Assembly (NCBI GenBank): GCA_002367375.1
Contig: DFBR01000065.1
Location: 7,541 to 12,701, forward strand
Length of the DNA stretch: 5,161 nt
Direction: 5' to 3'
Source: Erythrobacter sp. UBA3075
GTDB taxonomy: Bacteria; Pseudomonadota; Alphaproteobacteria; Sphingomonadales; Sphingomonadaceae
Part shown: one piece after another, positions 1-5,161 of the stretch
Numbering within the stretch: position 1 is the first letter of the stretch
How the letters are laid out: each line of letters starts with the position of its first letter
The notes under the pieces: generated by a model
The model's input: the letters and a program-made list of their open reading frames with translations, nothing else
The model's database searches: none
What the model was told of the DNA's origin: nothing
Translations under genes and position numbers: made by a program

Positions 1-920
1 CCAAGCCGCCGCGAGATTGCGGCAAGATGGCCCTGCACCAGCGCATCATCAGGTGAAGTTGAGGTATCTGCCAGCCAGTCAGCGACGATCTCTTCATCCC
101 ACAATTCAGCCACCGCCAGCAGGCTCGCCACCAGCGCCGCCTCGCAGCCCAGTTCGCGCGACCGGGCAATTGCTGCATCGCGCACCTGCGGTGTCACGCG
201 CTGGGCAATCTTGACCAGATCGCACAACCATTTCAACCGCTTCCACCCAGTCAGCGCGCCATGCACGATCAGGTAGAGAACATAATCGGGATCTGACAAC
301 GACACAGAATGTACGCCGTTACCCGTGCCCATTTCGGGATCGCGCCAACCATCGGGCGGATAGCCAAGCAGGCGCGAATGCAATTCGATCTGCACGGACA
401 TGGTTGGATCGACAATGCCGACTTCGCGGTGATGGCGCAGCACCCAGCGCGCCTTGCGCATGGCGGATGCGCCAGTGCCGCCGCCAATGCGGTAACCGTG
501 CTGCGCTGCCAATTCGAGCGCGCCATGGACGCGCCCCGGCTCGACGAGAAGATCGACATCTTTGGACTGCCGCAGCGCGGATTCGCCATACAGCTCTTCA
601 CCCAGCCGCCAGCCCTTGAATTCAATCCAGTCGATGCCCGCAGCATCGAGCAATTCGCTGAATTTTCGCGCAGCAGCCTTCTGTCGCAATTCGCGCCGCG
701 CATTGCGGGCTGCCACTTGTTCCAGATAGGCGATCGCATCACCCTCGCCATCCGGCCAAGCGCTCCACGCGCGGTGCAGCAACGGCCCGATCCGGTGACG
801 ATCCGCCGCAAACTGCGCCAACTCCACGCCCGGCTGCGGTGCATCGTCCGCAAGCTGCAATCCCAGCGCAGGACGAAGCGCAGCGGCGAGTTGGCGCAGT
901 TCGGACGATGCAGTCAGCAT
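1..920 (-). CDS. Nucleotidyltransferase family protein (NTP_transf_5-like), C-terminus cut off by the window
   Basis: Reading leftward from ATG 920-918, the frame stays open to the window edge, giving 306 residues without a stop; the C-terminus is missing. The central block fits the uncharacterised nucleotidyltransferase family NTP_transf_5 (PF14907): an I-E-F-K-G segment at residues 99-103, a Tyr at 111, then K-D-V-D-L-L-V at 120-126. Asp121 and Asp123 are the likely metal-binding pair. V-Q-I-E-L-H at 176-181 may supply the third acid, Glu179. A Trp/Leu-rich helical stretch follows (V-H-G-A-L-T-G-W-K-R-L-K-W-L, 219-232). The family is predicted to transfer a nucleotidyl group and recurs next to lasso-peptide, HprK-like and PqqD-like genes; the substrate is unknown. 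ATG 920 has a Shine-Dalgarno-like AGGTGA four bases upstream. An in-frame ATG at 980-978 would add 20 Gly-rich residues but has no such site. The gene is divergent from the operon, so it is plausibly part of the same system but separately transcribed. Confidence 0.85.
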   Translation of the reverse strand, partial: MLTASSELRQLAAALRPALGLQLADDAPQPGVELAQFAADRHRIGPLLHRAWSAWPDGEGDAIAYLEQVAARNARRELRQKAAARKFSELLDAAGIDWIEFKGWRLGEELYGESALRQSKDVDLLVEPGRVHGALELAAQHGYRIGGGTGASAMRKARWVLRHHREVGIVDPTMSVQIELHSRLLGYPPDGWRDPEMGTGNGVHSVSLSDPDYVLYLIVHGALTGWKRLKWLCDLVKIAQRVTPQVRDAAIARSRELGCEAALVASLLAVAELWDEEIVADWLADTSTSPDDALVQGHLAAISRRL

Positions 921-998
921 GGCCTCACCTAATCCGCCTTGGCCCTCGCCTGCAACAACTCCTTGTAACACGCACACCATGATGCTTTAGCGCCCGGC
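921..998. promoter_or_regulatory. Divergent intergenic region, presumed to hold promoters for both transcription units
   Basis: This 78-base gap is the only space between the leftward nucleotidyltransferase and the rightward four-gene operon, so promoters for both are expected here or inside the coding ends. A weak plus-strand candidate is TTGGCC at 939-944 followed about 18 bases later by TTGTAA at 963-968. Neither element is a strong consensus. No clear operator palindrome is visible; the only small symmetric element is ACAA-CTCC-TTGT around 955-966. No strong ribosome binding site precedes the ATG at 999. The role is inferred from gene arrangement, not from motifs. Confidence 0.35.
925..930 (-). 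promoter_or_regulatory. Ribosome binding site supporting the 920 start of the nucleotidyltransferase
   Basis: On the minus strand AGGTGA lies four bases before ATG 920-918. The alternative in-frame ATG at 980-978 has no purine-rich element upstream, so this site decides the start choice. The spacing is slightly short. Confidence 0.55.
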
Positions 999-2969
999 AT
1001 GTCAGCGATAGGGGCAATATTCCGGCGGGACGGTTCCATGGTGCCTGCCGAGGACACCGAGCGCATGACTGCCTCGCTGCGCATCCACGGTCCGCGCAAG
1101 CAGGAAAAGCGCCGGTTCGACACGATGTCGGCCAGCTGGACGCATGGCGAAGACTTCACCCCGCAGGACAGGTTCGAACGCCAGCCTATTGTGGCGGGAT
1201 CGGGCGCATTTCTGTTTTCTGGCAGGCTCGATTACCGCGATGATCTGGCCCGCGCCCTAGGTATCGAAGCTGCGCGAGCAATGACCATGCCAGACAGTGC
1301 GCTGGCGCATGCCGCATGGCAGAAATGGGGCCGCGATGCGCTGTTGCGGATCGAAGGCACCTGGGCCTTCATCGCGCTGGATACGCAGCGTCAGGCCCTG
1401 TTCGCCGCCCGCGCCCCGCTCGCCGCGCCGCCGCTGGTCTATCACGACACGCCGGGCCTGTTTGCAATCGCCTCTGCACCCAAGGGACTGTTCGCCCTAC
1501 CCGCAATTCCGCGCGAAGTGGACGAGCAGCATGTGGCCGATACGCTGATCCTCAATTTCGAGGATGCGGAGCAGACCTATTTCCGCGGTGTGAAGGCCCT
1601 GCGCAGCGGCCATTGGCTGGAAGTGCGGCGCGACCGGGTGGAGTGCCGCCAATATTACGACATCGCCTCGCTGGAGCCGGTGCGCTTCGCCAATGATGAT
1701 GACTATGTCGACGCTCTCGATGCGCTCCTGCATGACGCCGTGGAAACCGCGATGCGCGCGGATCGGACTCCGGCCACAACAGTCAGCGCCGGCCTGGATA
1801 GCTCCACCGTCTCGGTCTACGCGTTGGAAGCGCTGGAGCGCGGCGTACACGATTTGAACGATCCGCTGCTTGGCTTTACCCACGTCCCGGGCAAGGATTG
1901 GGACGGGCGCAGCTTCGGCAAGACGCGGCTTGGCGACGAATCCGGCCCAGTGAAGGCGCTGGCCGCGATGTATCCGCAATTCGATGTGACCTTCGTGCCA
2001 TCCGAGGGCCTGTCGCTCGATCACAGACTGGATGAATATATCCGCATGAGCGATTCCCCGCCCTATGGATGGAACAACATCCATTGGGGAGTGGAGATTG
2101 CTCGCCTGACGCGCGAAGCCGGGCGTAAAGTGTTGCTCAATGGATCGAGCGGCAACCGCACGATCTCGATGACCAATCGTTATATCTACCCGGAACTGCT
2201 GCGGCAGGGGCGATGGGGCGAAATGCACCGCCTGCTGCGTGGGCTCGACATCCAGCAAGGCATGTTGAAGCGTTATTATCGATTTGTCGGTGAGCCACTG
2301 CTGCCCTCATTTGCCAACAAGGCCATAGCGCGGCTGCGGCGTGACCAATCGGGCGCGGGTTGGCAGGGCTTCTCCGCGATCAATCCAGACTATGCGGCCG
2401 AAATGCGCGTGTCCGAGCGTGCCGCTGACATGGGCTGGGACGACAGCTATTCATCGCTGAAAAGCTCACGCGATCTGCAAATGCGTATGACCTTCAATGG
2501 CAACCGCGAACATGGCGCGCTGCATGTTCTAGGAATGCAGGGCATCACCGGCGTGCAGGGCCGTGATCCGCTGGGAGACCGGCGCATTACCGAATATTGC
2601 CTCGCCATACCGCCTGATCAGTTCATGACACCCGGCACCGATCGCTGGCTTGTCCGGCGGTTGATGAAGGACCGAATGCCGCCGGAAATTGTCGACATGA
2701 AAGTGCGCGGGCGGCAATCAGCGGATTGGCACGCGCGTTTTACGAAAGATATCGAGCGCCACCGCGAGGAATTCGAGCAGGCTGCGAAGGACCCGGATAT
2801 GGCGCATCGCTTCGATATTCCGCGCATTCGCAAGATCTTTGAGACATGGCCCGACAAGACCCCTCTCGACGCGGATGACCATCCCGATTACGCGCTGGCC
2901 ATGGTGGGCATCGGGAGGATGGTTGGCATGTCGCGCTTTATCGATTGGGTGGATGGCAAGAACAGATGA
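999..2969 (+). CDS. Asparagine-synthetase-like protein, probable lasso-type macrolactam cyclase (C protein)
   Basis: A 656-residue two-domain protein. Residues 1 to about 170 form a class-II glutamine-amidotransferase fold (F-S-G-R-L-D-Y-R at 73-80; R-I-E-G-T-W-A-F at 117-124). Position 2 is Ser, not the catalytic Cys that follows Met in true asparagine synthetase B, so glutamine hydrolysis is unlikely. Loss of this Cys is usual in lasso cyclases, which adenylate an Asp/Glu side chain and join it to the peptide N-terminus. The synthetase domain has an ATP-pyrophosphatase loop S-A-G-L-D-S-S at 263-269 (usual S-G-G-x-D-S), G-D-E-S-G at 312-316, and N-G-S-S-G-N-R-T where asparagine synthetases have G-D-G-G-D-E. 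A late block R-D-P-L-G-D-R-R-I-T-E-Y at 522-533 matches the family's conserved C-terminal region. An in-frame stop at 966-968 with no start codon before 999 fixes the start. It leads the operon and overlaps the kinase gene by four bases (ATGA). The peptide substrate is not seen; a non-lasso amide-forming role is possible. Confidence 0.88.
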   Translation: MSAIGAIFRRDGSMVPAEDTERMTASLRIHGPRKQEKRRFDTMSASWTHGEDFTPQDRFERQPIVAGSGAFLFSGRLDYRDDLARALGIEAARAMTMPDSALAHAAWQKWGRDALLRIEGTWAFIALDTQRQALFAARAPLAAPPLVYHDTPGLFAIASAPKGLFALPAIPREVDEQHVADTLILNFEDAEQTYFRGVKALRSGHWLEVRRDRVECRQYYDIASLEPVRFANDDDYVDALDALLHDAVETAMRADRTPATTVSAGLDSSTVSVYALEALERGVHDLNDPLLGFTHVPGKDWDGRSFGKTRLGDESGPVKALAAMYPQFDVTFVPSEGLSLDHRLDEYIRMSDSPPYGWNNIHWGVEIARLTREAGRKVLLNGSSGNRTISMTNRYIYPELLRQGRWGEMHRLLRGLDIQQGMLKRYYRFVGEPLLPSFANKAIARLRRDQSGAGWQGFSAINPDYAAEMRVSERAADMGWDDSYSSLKSSRDLQMRMTFNGNREHGALHVLGMQGITGVQGRDPLGDRRITEYCLAIPPDQFMTPGTDRWLVRRLMKDRMPPEIVDMKVRGRQSADWHARFTKDIERHREEFEQAAKDPDMAHRFDIPRIRKIFETWPDKTPLDADDHPDYALAMVGIGRMVGMSRFIDWVDGKNR

Positions 2970-3892
2970 TTGATACCCCATTCACAGTGTCCGCAGATCT
3001 CGATCTCGGGACGCGCGTCGGCTCTTACCTGCGCAGCGGCGATGCAGACGTGTCCATTGCTGAGGGGCAGGTGCCGCAGGCGCTGGATAATGTGACTGAT
3101 CGCGGCGTTGCATTTGAAGTCAATGCGGAGGAGTTTCTGCTGCACGTCCCCAATGGGGCGAGCTTCCATGTGATCGGCGGAAAGCACATTCGCTATGCCC
3201 GCAATGGCGTGTCGGACCGCGATGTCGCTCTGTTCCTGCTCGGCTCTGCCTGGGGCGCGCTGTGCTATCAGCGCGGGCTGCTGCCGCTCCATGCCAGCGC
3301 CGTGATGCACAAGGGGAAGGTCCATGCCTTCACCGGGCAATCAGGCGCGGGCAAATCCACACTCGCTGCAGGACTTTCGCAGCGCGGGCTGGATTTCTTC
3401 ACAGACGATGTGCTGATAATTGATCCCGCCCGGATCGAAGGTTCCACCGCAAGCTGCTTTGCCGGTCAGAAGGACATGAAGCTGTGGGAAGATGCGCTGG
3501 CGCTGACCGGCGTTGAAAGCCATGGCCCGGTGCGCGACGAACCCGATTTCAAGAAACATTTCGCCATGCCCGCCACTACGGAGGAAAAGGGCAGCGGCGA
3601 TCTGGTCAGCCTGACGATCCTGAAGAACGAGAATGTCCGGCGGGATCGCGATCCGATCCAGATTGAGCGCGTGCGCGGCGCACAGGCGCTGAAGCAATTG
3701 CGCGAGAGCGTTTACCGGATGCGCTATGCCAACGCGATTATGGGCCGTCAGGCGCTTTATACGGCGCTGGCCCGGCTCATCGCGGCGGTCCATGTGCAAA
3801 CATTCGACCGTTCCATGCTGAAGCCGCAATTCGACAATTCAGCCACCGCCATGCGCGACTGGATTCAAAATTTCGACCAAGCCGATGGCTGA
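2966..3892 (+). CDS. HprK-like P-loop kinase, candidate peptide (Ser/Thr) kinase of the cluster
   Basis: A 308-residue protein with a C-terminal HPr-kinase-like ATP-binding domain. The signature order is P-L-H-A-S-A-V (107-113), then Walker A G-Q-S-G-A-G-K-S-T (124-132), then F-F-T-D-D-V-L-I-I (144-152), whose Asp pair is the likely metal/catalytic site. The first ~100 residues resemble the variable N-terminal part of HprK-related proteins and show no recognised domain. True HprK acts on Ser46 of HPr in PTS regulation; the setting among RiPP genes argues against that role. In paeninodin-type lasso clusters a homologous kinase phosphorylates the C-terminal Ser of the precursor, and I infer a similar job here. 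The ATG at 2966 is preferred because it overlaps the upstream stop as ATGA, which suggests translational coupling; an in-frame TTG at 2945 would add only seven residues. The gene overlaps the sulfotransferase gene by eight bases. Confidence 0.85.
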   Translation: MIDTPFTVSADLDLGTRVGSYLRSGDADVSIAEGQVPQALDNVTDRGVAFEVNAEEFLLHVPNGASFHVIGGKHIRYARNGVSDRDVALFLLGSAWGALCYQRGLLPLHASAVMHKGKVHAFTGQSGAGKSTLAAGLSQRGLDFFTDDVLIIDPARIEGSTASCFAGQKDMKLWEDALALTGVESHGPVRDEPDFKKHFAMPATTEEKGSGDLVSLTILKNENVRRDRDPIQIERVRGAQALKQLRESVYRMRYANAIMGRQALYTALARLIAAVHVQTFDRSMLKPQFDNSATAMRDWIQNFDQADG

Positions 3893-4784
3893 GGTAGGCG
3901 CATCTGCTGATAGCCCTCCAATCGAGGGCATTACCTGGCTCGCCTCCTTCCCGAAATCGGGCAATACGTGGACCCGCGTGTTGCTGTCGAACCTCATCGC
4001 TCCGGACGGTGTTGATGATGACAATTTTGCCTCGCTGGCAGGGTCCATCTCGTCCAACCGCTCCGCCTTTGATGCGATCACCGGCCTGCCCTCTTCCGAT
4101 CTGACGGATGACGAAATCGACCTGCTTCGGCCTGATTATTATCGCGAGAATGCGAAGGTTGCCGCCCAGCGTCTGTTCGTGAAAGTGCACGATGGCTATC
4201 ATGACAATGGCGCTGGCGACCCGATTTTTCCCGCCGATTGCAGCTTTGGTGCGATCTACCTCGTGCGGCATCCATTCGATGTCGCGGTGTCTTACGCCAG
4301 CCATCAAGGTCACACGAATTATGACAAGGTCGTCAAACAGTTAAACAACGCCGATCACATCATGGCGGGCGGCGGAAAAAGCCAGCTGCGGCAAAGAACA
4401 CTCGGCTGGAGCGGCCATTATCTAAGCTGGCACCGGCAGGAGGATATTCCCGTGCTGACGGTCCGCTATGAAGATATGCTGGCCGACACTGCCGCTTGCC
4501 TGAAGCGAATGGCAGAGTTTCTTGGCTTGCCTGAAGCGGACGAGGATGTGGCCATTGCCCATGCGGTCGAGGAAAGCCAATTCGACAAATTGCAGGCGAA
4601 AGAAGCACGATCGGGTTTCCGTGAACGGCCTGAAAAGACCGAGCGTTTCTTCCGTGCTGGCCGCGCTGGCGATGGCTGGAACATCCTATCCGAGGAGCAG
4701 CGCGAAATGCTCTACACCGCCAATCGCGATGTTATGGAAGAATTGAATTATACGCCTGAGAAGGCCGGGAGAGAACAAGCGTGA
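3885..4784 (+). CDS. PAPS-dependent sulfotransferase (sulfotransferase 1 family)
   Basis: A 299-residue cytosolic sulfotransferase with no signal peptide or membrane segment. The 5'-phosphosulfate loop is S-F-P-K-S-G-N-T-W at 21-29, with Lys24 contacting the PAPS sulfate. F-V-K-V-H-D at 98-103 puts His102 where the family's catalytic base lies. The 3'-phosphate-binding block is I-Y-L-V-R-H-P-F-D-V-A-V-S at 124-136 (Arg128, Ser136). V-R-Y-E-D-M at 193-198 is the conserved Y-E-D element. F-F-R-A-G-R-A-G-D at 255-263 corresponds to the C-terminal R-x-G-x-x-G PAPS clamp. All key residues are present, so an active enzyme moving sulfate from PAPS to a hydroxyl is expected. The acceptor is unknown; from context it may be a Tyr, Ser or Thr of the peptide product (inference). 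Bacterial peptide sulfation has precedent in tyrosine sulfation of RaxX by RaxST. The start overlaps the kinase stop by eight bases (ATGGCTGA) and no strong ribosome binding site is seen, which suggests translational coupling. Confidence 0.92.
   Translation: MAEVGASADSPPIEGITWLASFPKSGNTWTRVLLSNLIAPDGVDDDNFASLAGSISSNRSAFDAITGLPSSDLTDDEIDLLRPDYYRENAKVAAQRLFVKVHDGYHDNGAGDPIFPADCSFGAIYLVRHPFDVAVSYASHQGHTNYDKVVKQLNNADHIMAGGGKSQLRQRTLGWSGHYLSWHRQEDIPVLTVRYEDMLADTAACLKRMAEFLGLPEADEDVAIAHAVEESQFDKLQAKEARSGFRERPEKTERFFRAGRAGDGWNILSEEQREMLYTANRDVMEELNYTPEKAGREQA
4767..4773 (+). promoter_or_regulatory. Ribosome binding site for the GTG-initiated PqqD-like gene
   Basis: GGGAGAG lies seven bases before GTG 4781, inside the 3' end of the sulfotransferase gene. 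This is good Shine-Dalgarno spacing. It supports the unusual GTG start and suggests the short recognition protein can be translated on its own as well as by coupling. Confidence 0.6.
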
Positions 4785-5059
4785 CAATTGCGAACGAAAC
4801 CACAATCACCAAGACCGATGACTGCGTTGAAACGGTGGTCGATGATGAGCTGGTGCTGATGAATGTCGTGAACGGCCTGTTCTACAGCCTGAAGGACACC
4901 GGACGCCGTGCGTGGGAACTGCTCGCAGAAAAGGACAGCTTCGGCGCGCTGGTCGATGCCATGTGCAGTGAATATGATGTGGCCGATGAACTTTGCCGCA
5001 CGGACCTCACCAAATTGCTGACCGACTTGGATGAGCGCACGCTGGTGAAGCTGGGCTAA
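4781..5059 (+). CDS. PqqD-family peptide-recognition protein (RiPP recognition element, lasso B1-like)
   Basis: A 92-residue protein with the full PqqD pattern: a beta segment around D-D-E-L-V-L-M-N at 21-28, the turn and strand N-G-L-F-Y-S-L-K at 31-38, the helix T-G-R-R-A-W-E-L-L at 40-48, then helices near 54-62 and 73-85 closing with L-V-K-L. The length fits stand-alone members. PqqD-like domains form the RiPP recognition element, which binds precursor leader peptides and presents them to modifying enzymes; in split lasso systems this is the B1 protein. It has no catalytic residues. The start is GTG, overlapping the sulfotransferase stop as GTGA. In split lasso clusters a transglutaminase-like protease (B2) often follows; here the next gene is convergent, so B2 is absent from this position. 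The stop codon lies inside a strong inverted repeat. Confidence 0.88.
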   Translation: MTIANETTITKTDDCVETVVDDELVLMNVVNGLFYSLKDTGRRAWELLAEKDSFGALVDAMCSEYDVADELCRTDLTKLLTDLDERTLVKLG

Positions 5060-5079
5060 GCCTGCGGCTAGCCCAGCTT
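5048..5079 (+). terminator. Long inverted repeat spanning the PqqD-like stop codon, possible convergent terminator
   Basis: AAGCTGGGCTA at 5048-5058 is perfectly complementary to TAGCCCAGCTT at 5069-5079. Inside it GCC (5060-5062) can pair with GGC (5066-5068) around a TGC loop, leaving A5059 bulged, so up to 14 base pairs form. The hairpin sits between two convergent genes and includes the TAA stop at 5057-5059. No T-run follows on either strand, so it is not a classical intrinsic terminator. It could block 3' exonucleases, assist Rho-type ending or act bidirectionally. Confidence 0.45.
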
Positions 5080-5092
5080 ACCGTTTCCAGCC

Positions 5093-5161
5093 TCAGTCTT
5101 CCCACCAATACGGCGCACGCTCAGCATCGCCAGTTACGACTTCATTTAGCGTTGCCGCGTC
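5093..5161 (-). CDS. C-terminal end of an unidentified convergent gene (22 residues visible)
   Basis: Reading leftward from the window edge, only one minus-strand frame is open; it ends at TGA (5095-5093). The visible tail is 22 residues, ending A-E-R-A-P-Y-W-W-E-D. The start and most of any protein lie beyond the right edge. I do not recognise the family. The last residues combine aromatic and acidic side chains. The gene is convergent with the operon, with only 33 bases between stop codons, most of them in the shared inverted repeat. It may be an ordinary unrelated gene end; a precursor-peptide reading is treated separately as speculation. Confidence 0.5.
   Translation of the reverse strand, partial: DAATLNEVVTGDAERAPYWWED

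Noticed and set aside
269..932. Long open frames on both strands (minus 269-853 and plus 309-932).
   Set aside because: They lie in wrong frames over the nucleotidyltransferase; their translations are Arg/Cys/Ser-rich without motifs, while the minus frame from 920 carries clear family motifs.
979..990. A tiny leader frame, Met-Met-Leu-stop, just before the operon.
   Set aside because: Three codons with no attenuator structure or ribosome binding site; most likely chance.
929..1000. A 23-codon minus-strand frame starting M-P-G-A-K and ending A-R-A-K-A-D just before the nucleotidyltransferase start, considered as a precursor peptide.
   Set aside because: No ribosome binding site, no lasso leader pattern, no acidic residue at a usable ring position, and it spans the presumed promoter region.
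1497..2258. A 253-codon minus-strand open frame.
   Set aside because: It lies entirely within the AsnB-like gene, is rich in His, Gln and Ile from antisense GC-biased codons, and has no recognisable motif.
999..2969. Calling the first operon gene a true asparagine synthetase (asnB).
   Set aside because: Cys2 is replaced by Ser and the G-D-G-G-D-E motif is missing; the neighbours are peptide-modification genes.
2966..3892. Calling the kinase a true HPr kinase/phosphorylase (hprK).
   Set aside because: No PTS genes are adjacent, the N-terminal half differs, and the gene is locked into an operon with peptide-modifying enzymes.
4781..5059. Calling the small protein PqqD of coenzyme PQQ synthesis.
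   Set aside because: No pqqA, pqqB, pqqC or pqqE gene is present; the PqqD fold is shared by many RiPP recognition proteins.

Overview
The window looks like part of a peptide-modification gene cluster from a GC-rich alphaproteobacterium. The strong G/C third-position bias, the close gene packing and the protein style suggest a sphingomonad or erythrobacter-type organism; this is inferred from style, not from a database match. All five recognisable genes belong to families that recur in lasso-peptide (RiPP) clusters: a nucleotidyltransferase, an asparagine-synthetase-like cyclase, an HPr-kinase-like protein, a sulfotransferase and a PqqD-type peptide-recognition protein.

Layout: bases 3-920 hold a minus-strand nucleotidyltransferase of the NTP_transf_5 type that runs off the left edge, with its start and 306 residues visible. 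A 78-base divergent intergenic region (921-998) follows. Then comes a tight plus-strand operon whose adjacent genes all overlap: asparagine-synthetase-like protein (999-2969), HprK-like kinase (2966-3892), sulfotransferase (3885-4784) and PqqD-like protein (4781-5059). The PqqD stop codon sits inside a long perfect inverted repeat (5048-5079). The last 69 bases encode the C-terminus of an unidentified convergent minus-strand gene.

Likely joint function (inference): the PqqD protein binds the leader of a ribosomal precursor peptide. The AsnB-like protein, which lacks the N-terminal glutaminase cysteine, activates an Asp/Glu side chain with ATP for macrolactam (lasso) formation. The kinase, sulfotransferase and nucleotidyltransferase would then add phosphate, sulfate or nucleotidyl groups. 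Two expected parts, the precursor peptide and the transglutaminase-like leader protease (B2), are not convincingly present here. They may lie left of base 1, beyond the nucleotidyltransferase, or right of base 5161. Without them the lasso assignment is a strong hypothesis, not a demonstration. The main alternative is an HprK-related-kinase/PqqD/nucleotidyltransferase system whose product is unknown.
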